NCBI GenBank assembly: GCA_904384245.1
Contig: CAJFJM010000009.1
Coordinates: 1-35,801, forward strand
Source: an uncultured Clostridia bacterium
GTDB taxonomy: Bacteria > Bacillota > Clostridia > TANB77 > CAG-508
DNA: 35,801 nucleotides
Direction of reading: 5' to 3'
Shown in pieces: positions 1-7,883 of this stretch. The position numbers and the translations under genes are program-made. The notes under the pieces are model-generated. The model worked only from the letters and a program-made list of their open reading frames with translations, was not told where the DNA came from and searched no databases. Within the stretch, counting starts at the first letter, position 1. The number at the start of each line of letters is the position of its first letter.

Positions 1-123
1 GTAATATTAAAAAGAAGTTTAAATTTCAAATCAAAGTATTCGTATGTAAACAGTGAAAGAACAGACTTTGGAGATATAAATGGAAATGAAGAAGATGGAT
101 ATCCAACTTTTGAAAAAGAATAA
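1..123 (+). CDS. C-terminal fragment of a pilin-like/Gly-Asn-rich repeat protein (5' end outside window)
   Basis: The frame is open from base 1 to a TAA at 121-123, giving 40 residues with no start inside the window. The translation contains LNFKSKYSYVN and ends DGYPTFEKE. Both pieces resemble the intact gene near 17-18.6 kb, which has LDFKSNRSYVN in its middle and ends KGYPIFE. I infer a second member of that surface-protein class, but the fragment is too short for any functional claim. The remaining bases up to 315 hold no gene, only two palindromic repeats. Confidence 0.5.
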   Translation, partial: VILKRSLNFKSKYSYVNSERTDFGDINGNEEDGYPTFEKE

Positions 124-139
124 AATTTATGGCTAATTT

Positions 140-210
140 GGTCAATTAGAAACAGGTACACTATAGTCATTTTAGAAAATGATTAAAGTGTACCTGTTCC
201 CCAATTGACC
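140..210. repeat. GTCCCC-family palindromic repeat (hairpin)
   Basis: A nearly perfect inverted repeat. The left arm starts GGTCAATT and runs through ACAGGTACACT; the right arm mirrors it as AGTGTACCTGTTCCCC AATTGACC. The inner part also pairs, so the whole 71 nt folds into one long hairpin. The arm AATTGACC and the TTCCCC/GTCCCC block recur in the cluster at 30.3-30.5 kb. It lies just downstream of the partial gene and could also act as a terminator. Confidence 0.75.
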
Positions 211-295
211 ATAAAATATAATTTTATAAATTTAGTGTAAATTTATAAAAAAACATTTAAGCCAAAGCAACTCATTGTGCAGATTTGCAGAGTTT

Positions 296-322
296 GTGAA
301 CGAAATGGAGTGTCCCTATTGT
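296..322 (+). repeat. GGAGTGTCCC repeat unit overlapping the 3' end of spoVAE
   Basis: The unit reads GTGAACG followed by AAATGGAGTGTCCCTA, the same core seen at 1958-2023, 15728-15758 and 34951-34979. Its 3' arm is degenerate. The convergent spoVAE stop codon (complement of 316-318) lies inside the repeat, so the repeat supplies the end of that reading frame. Confidence 0.65.
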
Positions 323-708
323 TTTTTCATTTTTGGTTTTGAAATTAGGGCAGCTAAATATCCAAAGAAAATAGCAGCAGATATTCCACCAGCGGCAGCT
401 TTTACACCACCAGTAAATGCACCAATAAGACCAGATTGTTTAACTCCTTCTATAGCACCTTTTGCTAAATTATATCCAAAGCCAGTTAAAGGAACAGTTG
501 CTCCAGCACCAGCAAAATCTACTAAATATTGATAAATTCCAAGACCTCCTAAAATAGCACCTGTTGTTACAAAAATAACTAGGATTCTTGCGGGAGTTAA
601 TTTAGTTTTGTCTATTAAGATTTGACCAATTATACAAATCAGACCACCAATGATGAAACATTTAAGTAATGAGCTAATGTCAAATACATTACTCCAGTTA
701 ATATCCAT
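316..708 (-). CDS. spoVAE: Stage V sporulation protein SpoVAE
   Basis: This 130-aa membrane protein is a component of the SpoVA channel. SpoVA moves Ca-dipicolinic acid into the forespore and releases it at germination. The sequence has several hydrophobic segments and the family signature region FAGAGATVPLTGFGYNLAKGAIEG, broken here by conserved Gly and Pro, with GGLICIIGQ near residue 21. It is homologous to SpoVAC, which shares the GGLIC.IGQ and FAGAG..(V/I)P(L/I)TGF patterns. It is the last gene of the minus-strand spoVA operon, 63 nt after spoVAD. The start is ATG with an AGGA upstream. The stop codon lies in a dispersed repeat. Confidence 0.93.
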   Translation of the reverse strand: MDINWSNVFDISSLLKCFIIGGLICIIGQILIDKTKLTPARILVIFVTTGAILGGLGIYQYLVDFAGAGATVPLTGFGYNLAKGAIEGVKQSGLIGAFTGGVKAAAGGISAAIFFGYLAALISKPKMKKQ

Positions 709-771
709 AAAATCAATCCTTGTATATATATTTAGGTTTTTAGAGGATTATACCTATAAACCTATATTGTT

Positions 772-1773
772 TTAAACTTCAATACTTATTGCATGTGCAA
801 TTCCAGGTATACTTTCACCTTGTTGAGAACTAGTAGAATTCATTAAAGCACCTGTAGCAATTAGTAGAATCTTTTTAAGTTTTCTAGATTTTAATTCTTT
901 AAAAAAGTATCCAGAAAAGACAGAAGCACAGCATCCACAACCACTTCCACCAGAGTGGGTATCTTGTTTTAATCTATCGAATATTAAAATTCCACAGTCA
1001 TTATAATTTGACTTAATATTATAACCTTTTGAATTCATAATATCTATAACAATATCTTTACCAACATAACCAAGGTCACCACTAATAATTGCATCATAAT
1101 AGCTTGGACTTCTACCAGTGTCTAAAAAATGATTACTTAAAGTATCACAAAATGCTGGTGCCATGGCTGCTCCCATGTTATTTCCATCTTTTATTCCCAT
1201 ATCAACAATTTTACCTGGTGTTATTGCTGTAATATATGGTCCACTTCCAGATTTAGAAAGAATAGCACTGCCAGCACCTGTAACAGTCCATTGTGATGAT
1301 TGAGGTCTTTGATTTCCTAATTCCAAAGGAAAACGGAATTGCTTTTCTGCACTACAAAAATGACTAGAAGTAGCACAAAGAACGTTTTCTGCAAATGACT
1401 CAACACAAATAGCACCTAGTGTCATTGATTCAACAAAAGTAGAACATGCACCAAATACGCCAAAAAATGGAATAGCAAGTTCTCTTAAGCCAAAACTTGA
1501 AGAAATACATTGATTAAGTAAATCACCTGCAAAACAACAATCTATTTGAGAAGATGGAATTCCAGATTTTGCAATAACAGTATTTACAGTTTCTTTTATT
1601 ATTTTACTTTCTGCTTTTTCCCATGTTTTTTCTCCCCAAAATTCATCTTCAATACATAAGTCAAAATATTTATTTAAAGGACCTTGAGCTTCTTTAGGTC
1701 CGACTATACTAGCACAGTCTAATATTGTTGGTGGAGAATCAAAAGTATATGTTTGATTACCAAGCTTTTTCAA
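772..1773 (-). CDS. spoVAD: Stage V sporulation protein SpoVAD
   Basis: A 333-aa soluble protein with a thiolase/ketoacyl synthase-like fold; SpoVAD family members bind dipicolinic acid and are essential for its uptake into spores. Family features include the N-terminal TYTFDSPPTILDCASIVGPKE region, FFGVFGACSTFVE near residue 125, the GDLGYVGKDI stretch and the C-terminal GSGCGCCASV. The length matches the family (about 335-340 aa). I use a TTG start (complement of 1771-1773) because it sits 8 nt behind a strong GGAAGG ribosome site. It lies between spoVAC (258 nt upstream, with a repeat pair in the gap) and spoVAE. Confidence 0.95.
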   Translation of the reverse strand: MKKLGNQTYTFDSPPTILDCASIVGPKEAQGPLNKYFDLCIEDEFWGEKTWEKAESKIIKETVNTVIAKSGIPSSQIDCCFAGDLLNQCISSSFGLRELAIPFFGVFGACSTFVESMTLGAICVESFAENVLCATSSHFCSAEKQFRFPLELGNQRPQSSQWTVTGAGSAILSKSGSGPYITAITPGKIVDMGIKDGNNMGAAMAPAFCDTLSNHFLDTGRSPSYYDAIISGDLGYVGKDIVIDIMNSKGYNIKSNYNDCGILIFDRLKQDTHSGGSGCGCCASVFSGYFFKELKSRKLKKILLIATGALMNSTSSQQGESIPGIAHAISIEV

Positions 1774-1957
1774 AAAATCACCTTCCTATAAATTATTTAA
1801 ATATAATAGATTATTAAAATATAATAAGTTATTTAAATATAATAAAGTATTTGAATATTTAATGTAAAAATAAAGTAATATATTCAAATTGAATAAAATA
1901 AAGTGTCCATAATATTCACCTAATCTTCAGAGTGTATTTGATGTCCACTGATTCAAA

Positions 1958-2023
1958 GTGAACGAAATGGAGTGTCCCCAACGTTTACATTTCCGGATAA
2001 AATGGCGTGTCCCTAATGTCCGA
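1958..2023 (+). repeat. Two GGAGTGTCCC repeat units with different but self-complementary stems
   Basis: Unit one (1958-1988) is GTGAACG - core - CGTTTAC. Unit two (1994-2022) is CGGAT - core - GTCCG. The cores are AAATGGAGTGTCCCCAA and AAAATGGCGTGTCCCTAAT. The stems differ between units but stay complementary within each. They occupy the spoVAC-spoVAD gap inside the operon; 1774-1957 is plain AT-rich sequence carrying short ATTTAAATATAATA-type repeats. Confidence 0.7.
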
Positions 2024-2031
2024 GATGTTGA

Positions 2032-2496
2032 TTAAACAAGAGTAATAGACTCAGTTGCAAAAATCATATAAATAATTCCTACTAAAATAGAAGCAGAAAT
2101 ACCGAAAACTAGAACAGGACCTGCAACAGTGAACATTTTTCCACCAACACCCATGACATATCCTTCAGATTTATATTCCATAGCTGGTGAAACAATTGAG
2201 TTTGCAAAACCAGTGATAGGTATTAAAGAACCAGCACCGGCAAATTTACCTATTTTATTAAATAAATTAAGACCTGTTAAAAAAGCAGATATACCTATTA
2301 AAATGATAGAAACTATAGTACCAGATGTGGCAACATCAAAACCACGTTCTTTGCAAATATTAGAAATAATTTGTCCAATTGTACAAATAAGACCTCCAAC
2401 CCAAAAAGCATTAAAACAATTTTTTAGTATAGGAGAGTTAGGGGATTTTTTTTCTACATATTCTTGATATTTTTGTTTAGATTCTAAAGGATCCAT
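2032..2496 (-). CDS. spoVAC: Stage V sporulation protein SpoVAC
   Basis: A 154-aa multi-pass membrane protein of the SpoVA dipicolinate channel; SpoVAC of Bacillus behaves as a mechanosensitive channel. Family marks are NAFWVGGLICTIGQ in the first membrane segment and GKFAGAGSLIPITGFANS in the middle. I chose the ATG at 2496 rather than the one 9 nt earlier (2505). The AAGG ribosome site, which overlaps the end of the upstream dodecin gene, lies 9 nt before 2496 but directly against 2505. With this start the dodecin stop and the spoVAC start are separated by one base, so the two are probably translationally coupled. Confidence 0.93.
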   Translation of the reverse strand: MDPLESKQKYQEYVEKKSPNSPILKNCFNAFWVGGLICTIGQIISNICKERGFDVATSGTIVSIILIGISAFLTGLNLFNKIGKFAGAGSLIPITGFANSIVSPAMEYKSEGYVMGVGGKMFTVAGPVLVFGISASILVGIIYMIFATESITLV

Positions 2497-2497
2497 T

Positions 2498-2716
2498 TTA
2501 CCCATCCTTTCTATTTAAGTCTAATGTAAAACTTAAATCTAAATCAACAAAATATTCTACAATTTTATTTCCGTCAATACGAGCTCTCTGTTCTATAATA
2601 GTAACAGTATTTAAATAGTCAATAGTTTTTGATGCTTCATTAACAGCTTTTATAATGGCATCTTTCCATGAAACATCAGAATTACCTGTAATTTTTAAAT
2701 GTTTTTCAATATTCAT
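2498..2716 (-). CDS. Dodecin-family flavin-binding protein
   Basis: A 72-aa protein. The pattern KHLKITGNSDVSWKDAI, then AVNEASKTI, then a C-terminal strand KIVEYFVDLDLSFTLD matches the dodecin fold (one helix on a three-stranded sheet), which forms hollow dodecamers that store flavins. The Ser-x-x-SW-x-(D/E)A motif and the central ASKTI are the family hallmarks. The start is ATG behind a clean GGAGG. It is the first gene of the spoVA operon and nearly abuts spoVAC, so it is likely made in the forespore. What ligand it holds there cannot be told from sequence. Confidence 0.85.
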   Translation of the reverse strand: MNIEKHLKITGNSDVSWKDAIIKAVNEASKTIDYLNTVTIIEQRARIDGNKIVEYFVDLDLSFTLDLNRKDG

Positions 2717-2910
2717 AATAAACCTCCTAAAATCTTTTAAGAATATTTTGCCTTTTTTTGAAAAAAATATACTTACTTTACTAATAAAAATAAAAATGTT
2801 AAAATGCTTTTGAAAGAATTTATTAAGATTAAATTAAATTCATATGAAAATTTTTTATGTACTAAAATAAAAGGTTAAAATAAAAAAATTATATGAGAAA
2901 GGATAAAAAA

Positions 2911-4335
2911 ATGATAGATAAAGCAAGGGAAACAGCGTTAAAAACATTAGTAAAAATAGAAAAAGAAGAAGGATATTCAAATATTGTACTTAATCAAGTA
3001 ATAAAAGAAAATAAAAAAATACTAACTGAAAAAGATATTTCTTTAATTTCAGAAATTGTATATGGAGTAATAAGTTATAAAATAACATTAGATGAAATAA
3101 TAAAAAAATATTCATCAATAAAATTAAAAAAAATTTCCATATGGATTTTAAATGTATTAAGAATGGGAATTTATCAAATAATATTTTTAGACAAAATCCC
3201 AAAATCTGCAGCAGTAAATGAAAGCGTAAATCTTGCAAAAAGATATGGTCATAAAGCAAGTTCAAATTTTGTTAATGCAATATTAAGAAAAGTGGAAAAA
3301 AAGGATTATAACGAATTATTCGAAATAAAAGATAATGTACAAAGAATATCTAAAACTACTTCAATGCCAGAATGGATAGTAAAAGAATTAGCTAAAAATA
3401 ATGAATATAAAGAAGTTGAAGAAATTTGTAATAATCTAAATAAAAAACCAAAAATAAATATTAGGATAAATAGATTAAAAACAAATGTCGATGAAGTAAA
3501 AGAAGAATTAAAAAAACAAAATATAATTTATAATACTATTTCAGAAGATGAAGAAGATGAAGAAGATGAAGAAAATATAAAAAATAAAAAAATAAAAAAA
3601 GATGTTAAAAACGAAGAAAATACGAAAGATGATGAAGATTTTTTAGAACTAGAAAAAATAAAAGATATAGAAAACAATAAATTATTTAAAAATGGATTTT
3701 TTACAATTCAAGATATATCAGCAGGTATGACAGCAAAAATATTATCTCCAAACCCAAATGAATTAGTATTAGATGCATGTGCAGCACCAGGTGGTAAAAC
3801 AACATATATGGCAGAACTAATGGATAATAAAGGAAAAATAATAGCAGGGGATATATATGAGCATAGATTAAATTTAATTAAGCAAAATGCAAAAAGATTA
3901 GGAATATCTATAATAGAAACAAAAATATTAGATGCTACAAAATATTATAAAGAATATGAAGCAAAATTTGATAAAGTTTTATTAGATGTACCATGTTTAG
4001 GAATAGGAGTTATAAAAAGAAAGCCAGATATAAAATGGCAAAGAAAGCCAGAGGATTTGCAAGAAATATGCAAAATCCAGGAAATAATTTTAGAAAACTG
4101 TAGCAAATATTTAAAAATAGGTGGAGAATTAGTATATTCGACATGTAGTATTTTAGAAGAAGAAAACGAAAATATAATAAAGGAATTTGTTAAAAAAAAT
4201 CAAAATTTTGAAATAAAAAAAGTTAAAAGTCCAATAAAAATATTTGAAAAATTTGTAAAAAAAGAAGGATATATTTCAATAAAACCAACAGAAAAAAATG
4301 ATGGATTTTTTATATGTAAACTAGTCAAAAAATAA
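2911..4335 (+). CDS. rsmB: 16S rRNA (cytosine-967-C5)-methyltransferase RsmB
   Basis: This enzyme transfers a methyl group from SAM to C967 of 16S rRNA. Residues 1-140 form a NusB-like RNA-binding domain. The Rossmann methyltransferase domain follows, with DACAAPGGKTTY (SAM binding), DVPCLGIGVIKRKPDIKW (PC catalytic motif) and YSTCSI (second Cys). Between the two domains lies an unusual insertion, a stretch rich in Glu, Asp and Lys of about 40 residues partly encoded by a 9-nt tandem repeat. It accounts for the 474-aa length, compared with about 430-450 usual. I start at ATG 2911 rather than 2893 because AGAAAGGA is correctly spaced only for 2911. It stands alone between divergent spoVA and the pilus operon. 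Confidence 0.93.
   Translation: MIDKARETALKTLVKIEKEEGYSNIVLNQVIKENKKILTEKDISLISEIVYGVISYKITLDEIIKKYSSIKLKKISIWILNVLRMGIYQIIFLDKIPKSAAVNESVNLAKRYGHKASSNFVNAILRKVEKKDYNELFEIKDNVQRISKTTSMPEWIVKELAKNNEYKEVEEICNNLNKKPKINIRINRLKTNVDEVKEELKKQNIIYNTISEDEEDEEDEENIKNKKIKKDVKNEENTKDDEDFLELEKIKDIENNKLFKNGFFTIQDISAGMTAKILSPNPNELVLDACAAPGGKTTYMAELMDNKGKIIAGDIYEHRLNLIKQNAKRLGISIIETKILDATKYYKEYEAKFDKVLLDVPCLGIGVIKRKPDIKWQRKPEDLQEICKIQEIILENCSKYLKIGGELVYSTCSILEEENENIIKEFVKKNQNFEIKKVKSPIKIFEKFVKKEGYISIKPTEKNDGFFICKLVKK
3544..3570 (+). repeat. 9-nt tandem repeat inside rsmB
   Basis: Three perfect copies of GAAGATGAA, followed by a partial fourth, encode an acidic EDE run in the linker of RsmB. Gain or loss of a unit would keep the reading frame. 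Confidence 0.85.
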
Positions 4336-4379
4336 TATTACAAAAGTATTACATTTAGATTACATTTTAAAAAAGTATA

Positions 4380-4407
4380 TTGACTTTTATGCAAAAAATT
4401 ATATACT
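4380..4407 (+). promoter_or_regulatory. Sigma-A type promoter of the type IV pilus operon
   Basis: TTGACT at 4380-4385 and TATACT at 4402-4407 are separated by 16 nt, about 105 nt before the PilM-PilN start. It is the best housekeeping-type promoter in the gap. The long leader has room for regulation, but I see no known riboswitch in it. Confidence 0.6.
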
Positions 4408-4511
4408 TAAAAGGAATTAAATACTATAATTTTCATGATTATGCAAAAATATGAAGAGTATTTTATCGAGAAATGTAAAAGATAATAATATAAAAAAATA
4501 AGGAGCAAAAG

Positions 4512-6134
4512 ATGGCTAGTTGTTTAGGTTTATATATTGATAATAATATAATAAAATATGCAAAAGTATCAAAAGAAAAAGACAATTTAAAAGTCGAATC
4601 TTTTGGTGTTAATTTCTATGAAAAACTAGAAGATGGAATTAAACAAGTAATAGAAGAAACTTATAGTTATAAAGTACCAATAAGTGTAAACTTAGCAGAA
4701 GAAAACTATGAATATTTTGATATGTACTCTTTATTAAATAAAAATGATTTACCAAAAGCTATAAAAACAGAATTTGAAGCATATTGTGGCGATAAAGGGT
4801 ATAATCCTAATGTATTTGAAACAAGATATGCAATTATTGATAATTTAGAAGATAAAGAAAAATTAAAAGTAATACATGTTAGTAACAATAAAATTGATTT
4901 AAACAAAAGAATTCAACAAATGCAAGGATATAAATTATCAGGAGTATTTCCAATTGGAATGTCAATAACTAATTTGAATAAATTCCAACCAAAAGAAAAT
5001 GCTCTAATTGTAAATATAGAAGGAAAAACAACAATAACGACAGTAATAAATCAAAAAATATATGATGTAAAGATTCTAGATGTTGGAAGTGAAGATTTTT
5101 TAACAAAAATAAATTTAAAAGAAAATTCATATTCTAAAACATATGAAATATGTAAAGAAACAACAATATATACTTCAGAAGGAAAAGAATTAGGTGAAGA
5201 AACAACATATTTAGAAGATATAATGCCTACTTTATATGAAATAGTCGGACAAGTAAAAAAAGTATTGAATGAAAGCTTAGAAAAAATAGAAAAAGTATAT
5301 ATTACAGGAACAGCAGCTTTAATAAATAATATAGATTTGTATTTTGAAGAATATCTAGAAAATGCTAAATGTGAAATTTTAAGACCAGATTTTATAAGAA
5401 TAACACAAGATATAAACATAAAAGATTATATAGAAGTAAATTCAGCAATTTCTTTGGCTTTAATGGGCTTGAATTTAGGGATTAAAGGAATGAATTTTAA
5501 ACAAAATACAATATTAGATCAATTAAAAGATGCATTAAAGGTAGATATTACACCAGATAAAAAAGGAAAAGAAAAGAAATTAGCAGGAAATTTATTAACT
5601 AATGATTTATCACAACCATTAGACGCAACAGAAAAAGCATTATTAAGAGTTACAGCAGGTTTATTGATGTTATTTGTTATTTATAGTGGTTTTTCAGCTT
5701 TGATTAACAATCAAATGGAAAACAAAAGTAAACAGGCACAAGAATCTATATCAAATACAAATAGTCAAATTTCTGCAGTAAATAGTGATAATCAACAAGT
5801 AAAATCAATAACTAATGAATATACAACAATGATACAAAATTTACAAGAATTAAATGATAAAATTGCAGATACAAATAGAACTAAAAAAGCAATTCCTAAT
5901 TTATTAACTGCACTAATGTCAGGAATGCCAGAAGATGTACAAATCACTTCTATAAAAAACACTTCAGATACACATATAGAAATTATTGCACAATCAAGAT
6001 ACTATGACCAATTAGGATTTTTAAAAGCAAAAATAAAAACAGACGGAATACTACAAAAAGATACTGTTATTTCTTCAGCAGGAGAAAAGAACAATGATAT
6101 TATTACAATGAAGATAGAAGGTGATTTACCATGA
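4512..6134 (+). CDS. PilM-PilN fusion protein of the type IV pilus inner-membrane platform
   Basis: A 540-aa protein. Residues 1 to about 330 look like PilM, a cytoplasmic actin/FtsA-like protein: LGLYIDNNIIKYAKV at the start, a middle NALIVNIEGKTTITTVI phosphate-loop-like segment, YITGTAALI, then an acidic-to-basic linker. One membrane segment lies at about 380-400. Residues 400-540 have a coiled coil and an alpha/beta domain like PilN (PNLLTALMSGMPEDVQITSI). PilM and PilN are usually separate proteins that bind each other through the short cytoplasmic tail of PilN; here they are one chain. An AAGGAG site precedes the ATG, and the end overlaps the next gene by 4 nt (ATGA). It is the first gene of the pilus operon. 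Confidence 0.85.
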   Translation: MASCLGLYIDNNIIKYAKVSKEKDNLKVESFGVNFYEKLEDGIKQVIEETYSYKVPISVNLAEENYEYFDMYSLLNKNDLPKAIKTEFEAYCGDKGYNPNVFETRYAIIDNLEDKEKLKVIHVSNNKIDLNKRIQQMQGYKLSGVFPIGMSITNLNKFQPKENALIVNIEGKTTITTVINQKIYDVKILDVGSEDFLTKINLKENSYSKTYEICKETTIYTSEGKELGEETTYLEDIMPTLYEIVGQVKKVLNESLEKIEKVYITGTAALINNIDLYFEEYLENAKCEILRPDFIRITQDINIKDYIEVNSAISLALMGLNLGIKGMNFKQNTILDQLKDALKVDITPDKKGKEKKLAGNLLTNDLSQPLDATEKALLRVTAGLLMLFVIYSGFSALINNQMENKSKQAQESISNTNSQISAVNSDNQQVKSITNEYTTMIQNLQELNDKIADTNRTKKAIPNLLTALMSGMPEDVQITSIKNTSDTHIEIIAQSRYYDQLGFLKAKIKTDGILQKDTVISSAGEKNNDIITMKIEGDLP

Positions 6135-6874
6135 AAAAATTATTGATACTAATAGTGATAGCACTATTGACAGTTTTAACTTTGATGACAATGCTTAGAG
6201 GGATACAAATAGGAAGCTTACAAATTCTTGGAATACAAGGTATGAAAGAAAAAAACGAAAAATTAGATGAACAAATTACACAAGCAACAAAATTAGCAAG
6301 TACAGATTATCCAAAAGCATATTCTGAATTAGTAACAAGTAGTAAAGAATTAGAAACAGAAAAGCAAAAATACGAAGATATGACAGCGGTAAGTACAGAT
6401 AGTCAAGTTGAACAAGCAAGTCAACTAACTAAATATGAATTGGAAAAATTAGATATACAACTAGAAGGACATGCAAAAAGTGAAGGTGTAAATTTAACAA
6501 TGGCAATAACTTCAAGTAATACAATATCAGATGCATATAATTTAAACTTTACAGTTTCTGGTAAATATATAGGAGTAACAGATTTTATTGCTGATATTGA
6601 AGATGATCCAATTTTAGGTTTTAAAATAGAAAACTTTTCTATGGGGTCAGATGGTGCAGACAGTGTACAAGCTACATTTGTATGTAGAGATATAATGATA
6701 AATGGAATAACAACAGAAACTGTACAAACAGAAACTGTAACAGACGATACGAATAATACTAATACAACAAATAACACAACTAATTCAAGTAATAATACTA
6801 CAAGTAATAGCACTACAAGTAATAGTACAAGCAATTCTACAAATGCTACAAATTCTAGTAATAGCACAAGATAA
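6131..6874 (+). CDS. PilO-like pilus platform protein with Asn/Ser/Thr-rich tail
   Basis: A 247-aa bitopic protein. A membrane segment lies at about 4-24, followed by a coiled coil (about 35-85) and a small alpha/beta domain (105-195) typical in layout of PilO, the partner of PilN. Residues 205-247 are almost only Asn, Ser and Thr with many N-x-S/T triplets. That tail is not part of the PilO family and would lie outside the membrane. Sequence similarity to PilO is weak, so the call rests mainly on size, topology and position directly after PilM-PilN with a 4-nt overlap. Confidence 0.7.
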   Translation: MKKLLILIVIALLTVLTLMTMLRGIQIGSLQILGIQGMKEKNEKLDEQITQATKLASTDYPKAYSELVTSSKELETEKQKYEDMTAVSTDSQVEQASQLTKYELEKLDIQLEGHAKSEGVNLTMAITSSNTISDAYNLNFTVSGKYIGVTDFIADIEDDPILGFKIENFSMGSDGADSVQATFVCRDIMINGITTETVQTETVTDDTNNTNTTNNTTNSSNNTTSNSTTSNSTSNSTNATNSSNSTR

Positions 6875-6893
6875 TGAGTAAAGGAGTAGAAAG

Positions 6894-7355
6894 ATGGCTA
6901 AAAATATAATTAAAGAAATAATTATAATTTTATTACTTGCACTAGCAATAATTTTAATATTAGGTGTTTTATTGTATAGATATACAGCATATAACAAGGT
7001 TTTACCAGAAGCAGTATCTTATACAACACCAGAAAATATAAAAGAAGAGCTAGCAAGTTCTACAAATATAGAAGAACAGCAACCTATATTAACATATGAG
7101 GTTACTGCATCAGATTTAAAAACATATGAAAGAACAAAAGAATATGTACAAGGAAGAAGAAATCCATTTGCAGCAACAGAAGATACAACATCACAAAATG
7201 CAACAGGAGGAAATACATCAGGAAGTTCACAAGGAACAGGAAATACAACTGGATCTTCATCATCAAATAATAATAGTAATTCAAACACAAATTCATCAAC
7301 AACAAATACAACTGAAGATGATGGAAGCTTCTTCCCAGATAAAGGAACAAAATAA
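6894..7355 (+). CDS. PilP-like pilus assembly protein with Ser/Asn/Thr-rich tail
   Basis: A 153-aa protein with one membrane segment (about 8-28) and a short outer region. Residues 86-92 read QGRRNPF, like the R(D/N)PF motif near the N-terminus of PilP. From about residue 95 the chain is Gly/Ser/Asn/Thr-rich to the end. PilP normally links PilN/PilO to the secretin, which this organism does not need, so this may be a reduced PilP or only an analogue. It follows the PilO-like gene by 19 nt with an AAAGGAG site. Confidence 0.55.
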   Translation: MAKNIIKEIIIILLLALAIILILGVLLYRYTAYNKVLPEAVSYTTPENIKEELASSTNIEEQQPILTYEVTASDLKTYERTKEYVQGRRNPFAATEDTTSQNATGGNTSGSSQGTGNTTGSSSSNNNSNSNTNSSTTNTTEDDGSFFPDKGTK

Positions 7356-7434
7356 TTAGTTATTAAGATTATATTTATTTTTATAAATATAACTCAATAT
7401 AAATAAAAATTTCAAAAGAAAAGGAGGGTTAAAG

Positions 7435-7851
7435 ATGTTTAGAGAACAAAAAGGTATTACATTAGTAGCTTTAGTTATCACTATCATCGTATTATTAATA
7501 TTAGCAGGGGTGACAATAGCAGCTCTATCTGGACCTAATGGAATATTAACAAATGCAACTCAAGCAACAAAAGATACAGCAGAAGCAGAAGCGAAAGAAG
7601 CAGTAACAATGGCTATAAATACATTGTTAACAAATGGAATTGCAGACAATACAATAAAAGTTATAGATGATGATACTGTTTTAGATTTAAATCAAATAGT
7701 GGCTCAAATAAAGAGCAACTACAATAAGACTGGTGAAGATGTATCTGGTGAAGGTAATACAATAACTTATAAAACAGGAGGATATACAGTAACTGTTACA
7801 TTAGATACTTCACACATGAAAATTGTTGGAGAACCAAATGCAACAAAATAA
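7435..7851 (+). CDS. Type IV pilin (major pilin candidate 1)
   Basis: A 138-aa prepilin. The leader MFREQKG ends at Gly7, and the mature protein starts ITLVALVITIIVLLILAG, the class III signal and hydrophobic stem helix. Position 5 of the mature protein is Ala, not the usual Glu. After the stem come GPNGILTNAT and a small beta-rich head. AAGGAGGG lies 6 nt before the ATG, the strongest ribosome site of the operon, consistent with high expression. The first 45 residues are nearly identical to the next gene, pointing to a tandem duplication. A small AT hairpin lies upstream at 7369-7392. Confidence 0.9.
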   Translation: MFREQKGITLVALVITIIVLLILAGVTIAALSGPNGILTNATQATKDTAEAEAKEAVTMAINTLLTNGIADNTIKVIDDDTVLDLNQIVAQIKSNYNKTGEDVSGEGNTITYKTGGYTVTVTLDTSHMKIVGEPNATK

Positions 7852-7883
7852 TTTTATGAATAATTAAGAAAGGAAGATAAGAT

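Noticed and set aside
2096..2104. TTC GGT in spoVAC as a third recoding site
   Set aside because: There TTC and GGT are whole codons in the normal frame, so no CGG codon is read and the protein is intact.
4408..4511. Possible c-di-GMP riboswitch before the pilus operon
   Set aside because: Pilus genes in Clostridia can be controlled this way, but I found none of the conserved GEMM core in the leader.
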